From assembly GCA_023132955.1 (NCBI GenBank), contig JAGLXK010000279.1, positions 1-53,353 on the forward strand: a DNA stretch of 53,353 nt, in the 5' to 3' direction. The notes beneath the pieces are model-generated. The model was not told the origin of the DNA and ran no database searches. It worked only from the letters and a program-made list of their open reading frames with translations. The translations under genes were made by a program, and so were the position numbers. The stretch's first letter is position 1. Each line of letters starts with the position of its first letter. This DNA comes from Candidatus Heimdallarchaeota archaeon (lineage in GTDB: Archaea > Asgardarchaeota > Heimdallarchaeia > Heimdallarchaeales > Heimdallarchaeaceae). Positions 16,111-24,294 of this stretch are shown here, piece after piece.

Positions 16111-16211
16111 CGCTACTCTCTTTGGTAGTAGTTGTGAGAAAGATTTATTATTATTGTTACTACTGTCAATGGTAGTAGTAATCGTTTAGTTTACTACTTG
16201 AAGGTGATAAA
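16111..16211 (+). promoter_or_regulatory. Operator array (two TACT-N9-AGTA dyads plus a half-site) and ribosome site
   Basis: Site 1 has TACT at 16114-16117 and AGTA at 16127-16130. Site 2 is a longer perfect dyad, TTACTACT (16157-16164) and AGTAGTAA (16174-16181), around a 9-base spacer. A half-site TTACTACT follows at 16191-16198. Candidate TATA boxes are at 16101-16108 and 16143-16150, so both dyads sit where a bound protein would block initiation. GGTGA at 16203-16207 is the ribosome site for the TTG start at 16212. The TACT...AGTA pattern resembles sites known for TrmB regulators, and a TrmB-like gene closes this operon. Confidence 0.75.
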
Positions 16212-16967
16212 TTGGCTATTGAAAGTGAGTATGTAATTGAAACTCAAGATCTTGTTAAAATATACAAAACAGGTAAAGTTAAGGCAGTTGATGGTCTAAA
16301 TCTTAAAATCAAAAAAGGAGAAATATATGCTTTAATTGGTGCAAATGGTAGTGGAAAAACTACTTCTCTAAATATGATTTCTGGGGCACTCTTTCCTACT
16401 TCAGGGAATATTCGCGTTCTCGGGTATAATGTACCCAAACATCGAAGAATAATCTCAAATTACATTGGAATAGCTCCACAAGATTACTCCATATTCTATG
16501 ATTTAAGTCTAGAAGAGAATGTTAGGTTTTTCTCTAGAATTTATGGTATGACCAAAGCTGAATTTGAACCTCGTTTTAACGAACTTCTTAATATTTTAAG
16601 ATTAGAAGAGAAAAGAAAAGCTCTTGCAAAGAATCTGTCCGGTGGTATGAAAAGAAGAACTAGTATCGCTTGTGCATTAATTCACAATCCAAGAATCGTT
16701 TTCTTTGATGAAGCAACAGTAGGTATAGATCCAGTTCTTAGAACTTTTTTCTGGAAGTATTTTCATTCCCTAAAAGAAGACGGGATAACTTTAGTTATTA
16801 CATCCCATGTAATGGATGAAGCTGAAAGAGCAGATAGGATTGGTTTAATGCGAGGAGGTAAGCTCATTGCAGAAGGTACCCCATCAGAATTGAGGAATAA
16901 ACATAATGCTGATAGTATTGAAGAGATATTCATCAAACTTAGTGAAGGAGTGATTATCGATGAGTAA
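16212..16967 (+). CDS. ABC-2 exporter, ATP-binding subunit
   Basis: The 251-residue subunit has Walker A GANGSGKTT (about 43-51), Q-loop APQDYS, signature LSGGMKRR, Walker B IVFFDEAT and the switch His in ITSHVMDEAERAD. The DrrA/NatA-like sequence points to an exporter of drugs, lipids or ions. It starts with TTG behind a GGTGA site and overlaps the permease gene by eight bases, so the two are translated together. Regulation by the operator array just upstream is likely. Confidence 0.92.
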   Translation: MAIESEYVIETQDLVKIYKTGKVKAVDGLNLKIKKGEIYALIGANGSGKTTSLNMISGALFPTSGNIRVLGYNVPKHRRIISNYIGIAPQDYSIFYDLSLEENVRFFSRIYGMTKAEFEPRFNELLNILRLEEKRKALAKNLSGGMKRRTSIACALIHNPRIVFFDEATVGIDPVLRTFFWKYFHSLKEDGITLVITSHVMDEAERADRIGLMRGGKLIAEGTPSELRNKHNADSIEEIFIKLSEGVIIDE

Positions 16968-18132
16968 GAAGAATGTTGATCTGAAACCGAAGAATCTAAA
17001 CTTTTCTCTCAGAAGAACAATGGCAATAGCTTTTCGGACTATGAATCAATTTCGAAGAGATAGGAGAACTATCGCTCTTATGTCAATCGTTCCCATTGTA
17101 ATTATGCTAATTTTCGGTTTAGCATTCAGTGGGGAAGTTAGAAATGTGCCTGTCATTATTGATAACCAAGATGTGTTATATACTAATCCATTTCCTCCAA
17201 TTAGTTTGCATCTAGGACCAAATATAACAGATAATTTGGTTGCTGATGATGGAGTAGATGTGACTTTTGGAAATTATGATCAAGGAATCGATTCTGTTGA
17301 ACTAGGAGATGTTTATGCAGCTGTACTTATTCCAGCTAACTTCTCTGAACTTGTGGTTCGAATGTTAACAGGAGAGAATGTTACAATTCAACTTTATGTC
17401 TACATTGATGCAACGAAACCTACAATCAGAGCAAGCGTCATGAGTACAATATATGATGCACTCGACAGTGCTGTTGGAGACAGAGGTATAAAACTTGTTC
17501 AGATTCTTGCTCATGATGGAGCTGAATTTACTGGTCTAGATGTCGGTATTCCATCTGTAATAGCATTTGTTATTATTTTCCTCTTAGTGATCGTGGGTAC
17601 AATTACTGTTACAAGAGAAAAAATACAAGGAACACAAGATAGGTTGTATTCTACACCACTTCGATCCTCAGAACGTCTATTAGGCTATGTTATTGGTTTG
17701 TTACTAATTGCAATATTGATGATTTCACTAACACTCATATTTGGTGTACTTGTGTTTGGAGTGAAAGTGCATGGGAATGTGTTTCTTTTAATCTTTGCAG
17801 CTTTGATTTTTGGAATAGCTCATGTTTTTCTTGCTGTATTTCTATCAAATTTCGCTCAGAACGAATTGCAGGCAATACAATTTGCTCCATTGACAGCTCT
17901 TCCAAGCATGGCTCTCGGTGGGATGTTGGTTCCTATAGTCAGTCTCCCAGTATGGTTACAACCTTTATCTTATGTAGTTCCTTTAACATATGGTATCAAT
18001 CTATTTGAAGGTATCATGCTTAAAGGATGGGGATTCAAAGAACTATGGGTAGATTTTACTGTTGTAGCTGGAATGTGTTTACTATTCTTCATACTTGCGG
18101 TTGTAACTGTAAGGAACAGAATGAGAGATTAG
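16960..18132 (+). CDS. ABC-2 exporter, permease subunit
   Basis: The 390-residue protein has one N-terminal membrane helix (LMSIVPIVIMLIFGLAFSG), an outside domain of about 130 residues with VPVIIDNQD and IQLYVYIDATKPT, and five C-terminal helices. This is the ABC2_membrane_3 layout of the NatB/YhgE-like group. The long extracytoplasmic domain probably contacts the exported substrate at the cell surface. It overlaps the ATPase gene and is followed nine bases later by the regulator gene. The substrate cannot be inferred. Confidence 0.9.
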   Translation: MSKKNVDLKPKNLNFSLRRTMAIAFRTMNQFRRDRRTIALMSIVPIVIMLIFGLAFSGEVRNVPVIIDNQDVLYTNPFPPISLHLGPNITDNLVADDGVDVTFGNYDQGIDSVELGDVYAAVLIPANFSELVVRMLTGENVTIQLYVYIDATKPTIRASVMSTIYDALDSAVGDRGIKLVQILAHDGAEFTGLDVGIPSVIAFVIIFLLVIVGTITVTREKIQGTQDRLYSTPLRSSERLLGYVIGLLLIAILMISLTLIFGVLVFGVKVHGNVFLLIFAALIFGIAHVFLAVFLSNFAQNELQAIQFAPLTALPSMALGGMLVPIVSLPVWLQPLSYVVPLTYGINLFEGIMLKGWGFKELWVDFTVVAGMCLLFFILAVVTVRNRMRD

Positions 18133-18141
18133 GTGTGAAAA

Positions 18142-18966
18142 ATGAAAGGGACCAAACCTATCTCTTTTTCTAAAGAAGAAGCAATTAATGCACTGACAAG
18201 TCTTGGTTTAACACTTGGAGAAGCTAAGACATATACAGCTTTAGTTGGAATAGGACCTACATACGCTTCAACAATTGCTCGATTAGCAAAAGTTCCACAA
18301 CCCAAAGTCTATGGTCATCTAGAAAATCTCATTCAACGAACTTTCGTTACTAGACAAGCAAAGGAAGGAGTACCAGATACTTTTACAGCTGTTCCATATG
18401 AGCTAGTAATTGAGTCTCTCGAAGAAGAAGTTACGGAAAAAATCAAAGCTGCAACCAAGTATTTTGAGGGTGTAAAAGATCTGCAAAAAACCAGAGAAGT
18501 TGAAGACCTGTTTTCTTATTTCGAAGGAGATAAAGCAGTTTTTGCTGGTTTAAAAACTGTGATTGGTAAAATTGAGAAAAATGTTATTCTTATAGTGACC
18601 AACACTGTTCATGAGAAAACACTTTCAGAACTACTAAAAGATAGAAAGAAAACAAATCCGAAAATTAAGATTCTTCATCTCGATGTGAAAGAAAATGTGT
18701 TTATGAGAGCTCCTCCCTTTAAACGCTTGGTTAAATCAGATGGGTTTAAAGGATTGATGTCGAATAGACCTTCTATTCTTTATGTTGATGTAGACTTTGA
18801 GAATATGTCCTGTTCATCGATGAATATGATTCTTCCTCAAATAGATGAATTTGGTACAGCTCTTATTAACATAAAACATCCAATCGCTTTACATTTTCAA
18901 ATTCAACTTGTCTCAAGTCTCTTAGAATCATTCGAAACAATAGGTATGAGTATTAAAGAGCTCTAA
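18142..18966 (+). CDS. TrmB-family transcriptional regulator
   Basis: Residues about 10-75 hold the TrmB winged helix (LTSLGLTLGEAKTYTALVGIG, then STIARLAKVPQPKVYGHLENL). A short coiled segment around residue 100 leads to a C-terminal ligand-binding half with FSYFEGDKAVFAGLKTV, LIVTNTVHEKTL and DEFGTALI. It is the last gene of the exporter operon, with its own ribosome site AGGTGTG before ATG. The operator array at the operon start matches a TrmB-type site, so autoregulated control of the exporter in response to a ligand is the likely circuit. Confidence 0.82.
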   Translation: MKGTKPISFSKEEAINALTSLGLTLGEAKTYTALVGIGPTYASTIARLAKVPQPKVYGHLENLIQRTFVTRQAKEGVPDTFTAVPYELVIESLEEEVTEKIKAATKYFEGVKDLQKTREVEDLFSYFEGDKAVFAGLKTVIGKIEKNVILIVTNTVHEKTLSELLKDRKKTNPKIKILHLDVKENVFMRAPPFKRLVKSDGFKGLMSNRPSILYVDVDFENMSCSSMNMILPQIDEFGTALINIKHPIALHFQIQLVSSLLESFETIGMSIKEL

Positions 18967-18985
18967 TCGAGATACAGCTATAAAT

Positions 18986-19003
18986 CCCTTTTTTTTTCTT
19001 TAT
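18986..19003 (+). terminator. T-tract after the exporter operon
   Basis: A CCC followed by a run of nine T's and then CTTT lies about 20 bases after the TrmB-like stop codon. This suits archaeal U-rich termination. No strong hairpin was seen. Confidence 0.45.
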
Positions 19004-19006
19004 TTA

Positions 19007-19126
19007 ATGTCTCATAAAGAAGCTAGTAAGCTAACTGGTTCTGAAGTAATAGTAGAGTATCTGATAAAAGGAGGTATTCCGTATATTTTTGGTATTAACG
19101 GTTGGGCAGTTATGAACCATCAGTAG
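19007..19126 (+). pseudogene. N-terminal remnant of a thiamine-diphosphate enzyme (acetolactate synthase-like)
   Basis: ATG at 19007 opens a 39-codon frame that includes KLTGSEVIVEYLIKGGIPYIFGING and then ends quickly at TAG. This is the conserved start of TPP-dependent enzymes such as acetolactate synthase, which continue for about 550 residues. Homology stops within the FGINGWA segment, where a transporter fragment begins in another frame. The fragment cannot be functional as an enzyme. Confidence 0.7.
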
Positions 19127-19269
19127 TAACGCCACAAATAATTTTTGGGCTTAAATCTCTTATGTCACTCATTCCTGCAAGTGCACTAATTATAGGAATA
19201 GTTATCCTGTTGTTCTATCCACTAAATAGAAAAGAAGTGAGTAAATTACAAGAAAAATTAAAAACGTAA
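19099..19269 (+). pseudogene. C-terminal remnant of a GPH-family (MelB-like) sugar transporter
   Basis: A frame open from 19099 encodes SYEPSVVTPQIIFGLKSLM and then a membrane helix SLIPASALIIGIVILLFYPL, with a KEVSKLQEKLKT tail and TAA. This matches the last helix and tail of glycoside-pentoside-hexuronide transporters. Nearly all of the transporter is missing. It overlaps the TPP-enzyme remnant by 28 bases in another frame, so the breakpoint of a deletion lies near 19095-19111. Confidence 0.6.
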
Positions 19270-19299
19270 GGAAAAATCCTTACATATCTTTGTTATTAA

Positions 19300-20286
19300 C
19301 TAATATTGTTTGGTTTTTAAGCCTTGAATATATTCTGCTGCACTAAGAGCTGCAATTGTGCCTAAACCTGTTGATGTAGTAATCTGCCTCATAAGTGGAT
19401 TAACTATTTTGTTTGTCACATCACCAGCAGAAAACACTCCAGCAATGTTTGTGAGACAGCCATCATCAATCTTGATTAAACCATCTTCGATTTCACATCC
19501 TAGAGATTCTGCTAGTTCGATGTTTGGGATAGCTCCAATTTCAGCGAAAATACCATCAACTTTCAGAGAAGTTCCATCACTAAAGAGAACTTCTTCTACT
19601 GTGTTAGTACCTTTAATTTCAGTGACTTGCTTTTTGTAAAGAATAGCTATATTACTACGTTCTTTTGCTCTGTCAATATAGATTTTTTCACATTTAAGAT
19701 AATCTGATCTTGAAACCCAGTAAGTCATCTTAGCTCCAACATCACTTAGAGCTAATGTTCCTGTTGCTGCTGCATCCCCTGACCCAACTACGATAACAGT
19801 TTTTTCTTTAAAGAAAGCTGCATCACATGTAGCACAGTAAGAAACACCTTTACCGATAAACTCCTTCTCTCCAGGTACTCCTAGTTCTCTGTGCCTACCA
19901 CCTGTTGCAAGAACCAGGGCTTTAATGATAAAATCTCCCATATCACTCTTAATAAAGAATTTGCCGTCCTCTAGTTTTTCTGCAGTTGAAACTTCTCCAT
20001 AGACTATTTTTGTACCAAATTTTTCAGCTTGAGCCCTCATCTTATCAGCAAGTTCAAGCCCTGTAATCATTTCGAACCCAGGATAATTTTCTATTTCCAT
20101 AGCTAAACCCATTTGTCCTCCATAATCTAGACCTACTTCAACTACTGACAAACCTGCTCTAGATGCATAGAGTGCTGCAGTTAAACCTGCAGGACCAAGT
20201 CCAATTATACCTAAATCTTTTTCAACAGGACCTTCTCTCTGTTCTTCCTCTTCTTCTAAATCTTCTGTAGGACCTAATAGTAACAT
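19300..20286 (-). CDS. Thioredoxin reductase-like flavoprotein lacking the NADPH motif
   Basis: The FAD motif IIGLGPAGLTAALYASRAG is followed by the redox pair CATCDAAF (about 150-153) and the C-terminal GVFSAGDV FAD segment, as in TrxB. In the NADPH domain, the usual HRRxxxR is replaced by WVSRSDYL and the nucleotide loop is GSGDAAATG. The electron donor may therefore not be NADPH; ferredoxin- or F420-linked types are known in archaea. An unusual N-terminal extension of about 20 residues is very acidic (EDLEEEEEQ). The start is firm: GGTGAGG sits four bases before ATG. It probably reduces thioredoxin or a similar protein in the cytosol. Confidence 0.85.
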   Translation of the reverse strand: MLLLGPTEDLEEEEEQREGPVEKDLGIIGLGPAGLTAALYASRAGLSVVEVGLDYGGQMGLAMEIENYPGFEMITGLELADKMRAQAEKFGTKIVYGEVSTAEKLEDGKFFIKSDMGDFIIKALVLATGGRHRELGVPGEKEFIGKGVSYCATCDAAFFKEKTVIVVGSGDAAATGTLALSDVGAKMTYWVSRSDYLKCEKIYIDRAKERSNIAILYKKQVTEIKGTNTVEEVLFSDGTSLKVDGIFAEIGAIPNIELAESLGCEIEDGLIKIDDGCLTNIAGVFSAGDVTNKIVNPLMRQITTSTGLGTIAALSAAEYIQGLKTKQY

Positions 20287-20372
20287 CTTTCCTCACCTAC
20301 TACAAATAGTTATGAAATAAAAATATTGTTCTTTTATCAAAAGTAGTAAAACAGATAAAATTCTTAGGTAAG

Positions 20373-20738
20373 TTATTGAACAATTTCACTAATCATCTTA
20401 CCTAATTTTATAATGCTGAATGGTTTCTGGATAAAAGAAGTCACTCCGAGCTTACTAGCTTCCTCTCTGACAGTAGGATCTGCTGTAATAAAAAGAATTT
20501 TTGTTTTTGCCATAATCTTGTACTGTCTCATCTCTTTTAAAGTATCTAAACCATTTTTAATTGGCATTCTGTGATCAAGGATAATAACATCAGGATGTTT
20601 TTTCATTTTATTAATAAACTCAATAGCTTTTGAGCCATCATGTGCAGTTCCTATAATTTTATGTCCTTCAAGAGATAATCCTTCCTTATAGAGGAATTGA
20701 ATGGTTTCTTCATCGTCTATTATGAATATTGTTGCCAT
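20373..20738 (-). CDS. Single-domain response regulator
   Basis: The 121-residue protein is a lone receiver domain. It has the acidic pair DDEE, the phospho-acceptor Asp in VIILDHRMP (about residue 55), the Thr in FITAD and the Lys in QKPF. No output domain is attached, so it works through a partner protein, as in CheY- or Spo0F-like relays. It starts four bases after the end of the kinase gene at 20743-22629, with AGAGG from the kinase end serving as ribosome site. The two form an operon. Confidence 0.9.
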   Translation of the reverse strand: MATIFIIDDEETIQFLYKEGLSLEGHKIIGTAHDGSKAIEFINKMKKHPDVIILDHRMPIKNGLDTLKEMRQYKIMAKTKILFITADPTVREEASKLGVTSFIQKPFSIIKLGKMISEIVQ

Positions 20739-20742
20739 TTCT

Positions 20743-22629
20743 TTAGCCTCTTGGAAGTGTTATTATTACAGCTGAACCCTTGGTATGATCATCTTGTATC
20801 CTGTTTTCAAAACGAATGATACCATTGTAGGAATTAATGAGAACTCTTGCCATGTATAAACCTAGACCAGTACCTGATTGAAAACGGTTATCTCCTCGTG
20901 ATAGTCTTTTGAAGAACAACGGTTTGTCTTTATCTGGAATCCCCACCCCATAATCAATAAATTTTATTTCGACTAATTTTTCATCTTCTTCTTGTATTTC
21001 TATACACTCTATTTCTAGTTTTACTTCTTTATCATAAGTGTACTTAATTCCATTACTTATGATGTTTTCAAATACATTCTGTAGTAAATCTCCTGCAATT
21101 ATTTTGAGATTCTTAGTACAAGTAACTTTAACATCTACTGTTTTATCGTAAAACATTGATTTCTGAACATCAATAGCATTGTCTAAAATTGGTCTAATAA
21201 TCACTGTCCTTTTAGTTTTTCTTTCTTTTTGTATTTTTGTTAACTGCTGAACAGTTTGAAGAATTCTTTCACTTCTTTCAACAACACTCATGCTCCTTTT
21301 AATATAGCTTTTAAATTTCTCAGTATCTTCCGTTTCAACATATTGGTTCAACAATTCAAGGTAACCATGAACAGAAGTATTTGCATTGAGAAAATCATGT
21401 GAGAGTATATCCAAAAGGATAGAAACAAAATCTCTTTCTTCCTCACTTTGAAGATATAAAAAGTGATGTTCATAATTAAGAGAAATTTGACTGCAAAAAG
21501 CTAAAATTAGATCAAGATCTTCTGGGTAGAATAGATTTTCTATTTTAGAAGTTAACATTATAAATCCTGCAGGAAGCTGATTTAAATGTAAAACTGAGAT
21601 AACTGCTGAATTAGCTTCTTTGTAAACGTGCTTACAATTTCCCTGACAATGGATGATGTTTTCTCCTTTCTTTGCTAAATCTTCCAAGATATCTTGAGGA
21701 TTAAAGTTTTTAGCAAAGCTTCCCTGTTTCGCTAGCACTTCTCCATCTAAAAAGATCATACCTCCATCTGCGTGATAAATATCTGATAAATCAAGCAAAA
21801 CGTTTTCCCAGAAAGAGGATAAGTCTTTGAATCTAGAGAAAAGAGCATATTTGTTAAGAACAGAAACAGTTAGAGAAAGCTTCTTTGTTGCTTCAATATT
21901 AGTGAAAAAACCAACAGAACCAATAGGCGTTCCATATCTATCATATAACAAAGAACCAACGACTCGATAAGTATTAGGACGTCCCTCTTTGTTGATTAGA
22001 ATGAGCTCATAGGAGCTGGATGTTAACTTCCCTTCAGTTCTTTCCTTTAAAACCTGATAATAAAGCTCTTGTGAATTAGGATGGAAGAAGTCTGTTACAG
22101 AACGAGTTCTTATTTCATCAAGTGTATAACCTAGATACTCACACATTCTATCATTAATGAAAACGGTGTGATCATTAATATCATCAACCCAAAATCCAAG
22201 TTCGCTGTGGATTGTAAGTGTTTGGAGTAATGAAGAAACAAGCTCAGGAGACTGTTCAATGAGTGGTTTAGCACTGATATTTATTCCTGTTAAGATTCTA
22301 GAGGGTTTATCATCGAAAATAATGTCATTAGTAATAATCCTGGAAAGGGCAACATTACCATCTTTACTAACAATTCGTAATTGCAAGGTTTTCTCAGGTT
22401 TCCCACCTGATTCAAGAATCTTTATCCGTTCTTGAACTATAGGACGATCATCTTCATGAATTAGATCGATAAGGGTAATTTCACCTAAATCTTCGAAAGT
22501 ATAACCAGTAGAATCTAAAAAAGAACGATTAGCATAAACAATTTTGTGAATGTCCTGAACAATTATAATAGACATAGGGGTGATATCGAAGAATTCCTCG
22601 AAATCAGTAAGAGTGTGCTTATCAGACAT
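20743..22629 (-). CDS. PAS-PAS-GAF-like sensor histidine kinase
   Basis: The 628-residue cytosolic protein has PAS 1 (about 8-115), PAS 2 (about 130-250) and a GAF-like region (about 265-395) with Cys in IIHCQGNCKH. A dimerisation helix with the phospho-acceptor His in LSHDFLN (about 415) follows, then the ATPase domain with N-box NVFENIISNG, DYGVGIPD and GTGLGLYMAR. There is no membrane helix, so it senses an internal signal. The CxxxC-H pattern in the GAF-like part may bind a metal or Fe-S cluster. The receiver gene directly downstream is the obvious partner. Confidence 0.9.
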   Translation of the reverse strand: MSDKHTLTDFEEFFDITPMSIIIVQDIHKIVYANRSFLDSTGYTFEDLGEITLIDLIHEDDRPIVQERIKILESGGKPEKTLQLRIVSKDGNVALSRIITNDIIFDDKPSRILTGINISAKPLIEQSPELVSSLLQTLTIHSELGFWVDDINDHTVFINDRMCEYLGYTLDEIRTRSVTDFFHPNSQELYYQVLKERTEGKLTSSSYELILINKEGRPNTYRVVGSLLYDRYGTPIGSVGFFTNIEATKKLSLTVSVLNKYALFSRFKDLSSFWENVLLDLSDIYHADGGMIFLDGEVLAKQGSFAKNFNPQDILEDLAKKGENIIHCQGNCKHVYKEANSAVISVLHLNQLPAGFIMLTSKIENLFYPEDLDLILAFCSQISLNYEHHFLYLQSEEERDFVSILLDILSHDFLNANTSVHGYLELLNQYVETEDTEKFKSYIKRSMSVVERSERILQTVQQLTKIQKERKTKRTVIIRPILDNAIDVQKSMFYDKTVDVKVTCTKNLKIIAGDLLQNVFENIISNGIKYTYDKEVKLEIECIEIQEEDEKLVEIKFIDYGVGIPDKDKPLFFKRLSRGDNRFQSGTGLGLYMARVLINSYNGIIRFENRIQDDHTKGSAVIITLPRG

Positions 22630-22718
22630 TCAAGTAAGAATATACTGAAATTCCAATATAAGTTCTTTGAAAAAGGCTAAAGGAAAGGAAATAAAAAGAA
22701 AGAAAGGAAAAAAGAGTT

Positions 22719-24089
22719 TTAGATTTTAGGTTTGATAAAACCAGTATCCATCATACTCTTGGTAAGATCTCGTGCATATTTGATTCTCTCTTGAGCCATT
22801 TTGTAAAGTTCGTCTTCTTCATATACTTTACGAGCAACACCTTGTTCAATGGCTTTCATACCTACTTTAGATGCTACGTAGGGGAAGATCTCCCAATCGT
22901 CCATGGTTGGAATGACATAATCGTCTCTGAGACCTTTCTTAATAGCTATATTTGCAATAGCTTGAGCAGCTGCGACACACATCTCGTCGGTGATGGTAGA
23001 AGCGTTAACATCAAGAGTACCTCTAAAAATACCTGGAAAACCAAGACTATTATTGATCTGGTTATCGAAATCACTTCGACCAGTACCAATAACTCTAGCA
23101 CCAGCTTCCTTTGCATCCCAAGGATAAATTTCTGGAAGTGGATTGGCGCAAGCAAAAACAATACTGTCAGATGCCATGCTAGAAATCCATTCTTGCTTAA
23201 CAGTTCCTGGTTCAGATTTGGATGCTGAAATCATAACATCAGCACCTTCTGTAGCAACACCAAAGTCACCGGTTTTTCCTTCAGGATTAGTTTTTTGAGC
23301 TAAGTCATACTTGAAAGTATCATAGTCTTTTTGCTCTATGATGTCAGGTCTATCTTTAGAGATAATTCCCTTGGAATCAGCCATCGTTATGTTTTTTAGA
23401 GGAACACCAGCAGATTCTAGAACATAAGCAGTTCGAGTGTTAGCTGCACCAACACCCAACATAGCAACTTTGATTTGATCAAGTTCCTTACCAACGTGTT
23501 TAACTGCTCCAATAACGCCTGCTGTGACGACAGAAGCTGTTCCCTGAGCATCATCATGCCACACAGGAATTGTTATTTCTGGATCATTTCTTAAAGTCTC
23601 AAGAACTTTGTAGCATTTTGGTTTAGAAATATCTTCTAGATTAATACCTCCAAATGAAGGTTGAATTAATTTTACAAAATTAATTATTTCTTCTGCACTT
23701 GGTCTTGAATCAGTCATTCCAATGCTTAATGGGACTGCATCAACGCCTCCAAGGTATTTGAAAAGTAATGCTTTTCCTTCCATGACAGGTTGCCCAGCCG
23801 CAGGACCGATGTCACCAAGTCCAAGAACACGAGTTCCATCGCTTACTACTGCGATGGTATTAGCACGATTAGTTTGTCTGAATGATTCAGCTGGGTCAGC
23901 TTCTATAGCTCTACAGCTTGCTGCTACTCCAGGAGTATACCAAACTCCAAATGCTGAAAAATCCCAAATGCTGCATTTAGGTACAACTTGAATCTTCCCT
24001 TGGTAGAAAGGATGAAGTTTCAAAGCGTCTTTTGCAGGTTTTTCAGCTTTTGCTAATAATTCTTCTTTTGTAAGTTGTTTTTCACTCAT
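22719..24089 (-). CDS. NAD(P)-dependent malic enzyme
   Basis: This enzyme converts malate to pyruvate and CO2. The malic N-terminal domain shows FGVWYTPGVAASCRAI with the catalytic Tyr, and SDGTRVLGLGDIGPAAGQPVMEGKA. WHDDAQGT holds the metal ligands. The Rossmann loop LGVGAANTR replaces the more usual GAGAA(G/A). The ATG at 24089 is chosen because GGTGA lies five bases before it; the GTG further out overlaps that site. At 456 residues it is the bacterial/archaeal short form without a phosphotransacetylase domain. It links the C4 and C3 pools. Confidence 0.95.
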   Translation of the reverse strand: MSEKQLTKEELLAKAEKPAKDALKLHPFYQGKIQVVPKCSIWDFSAFGVWYTPGVAASCRAIEADPAESFRQTNRANTIAVVSDGTRVLGLGDIGPAAGQPVMEGKALLFKYLGGVDAVPLSIGMTDSRPSAEEIINFVKLIQPSFGGINLEDISKPKCYKVLETLRNDPEITIPVWHDDAQGTASVVTAGVIGAVKHVGKELDQIKVAMLGVGAANTRTAYVLESAGVPLKNITMADSKGIISKDRPDIIEQKDYDTFKYDLAQKTNPEGKTGDFGVATEGADVMISASKSEPGTVKQEWISSMASDSIVFACANPLPEIYPWDAKEAGARVIGTGRSDFDNQINNSLGFPGIFRGTLDVNASTITDEMCVAAAQAIANIAIKKGLRDDYVIPTMDDWEIFPYVASKVGMKAIEQGVARKVYEEDELYKMAQERIKYARDLTKSMMDTGFIKPKI

Positions 24090-24154
24090 AATTGTCACCC
24101 AACAAAGATAGGATTCTAAAAAACCGTCAATTGTCCGTAATATTAAAGGTTTAT

Positions 24155-24232
24155 CTATGACAATATTGTAGTTAAACCAAATTGTGTAACATATTTCTGT
24201 TTGAGTTTCTCTTCAGAGAGTCTGCTACCCAT
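24155..24232 (-). CDS. Possible 25-residue small ORF upstream of malic enzyme
   Basis: ATG at 24232 follows AGGTGGA by about four bases and opens MGSRLSEEKLKQKYVTQ and a short tail ending in TAG. The ribosome site and the charged, helix-like composition are suggestive. There is no recognised family. It could be a leader peptide, a remnant or chance. It lies about 65 bases before the malic enzyme start on the same strand. Confidence 0.2.
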   Translation of the reverse strand: MGSRLSEEKLKQKYVTQFGLTTILS

Positions 24233-24294
24233 TTCTTCCACCTAGTTATAGTTAGAAAAGTAAAAAACAGGATAGGCAAGAAGAAATTCTTTTA

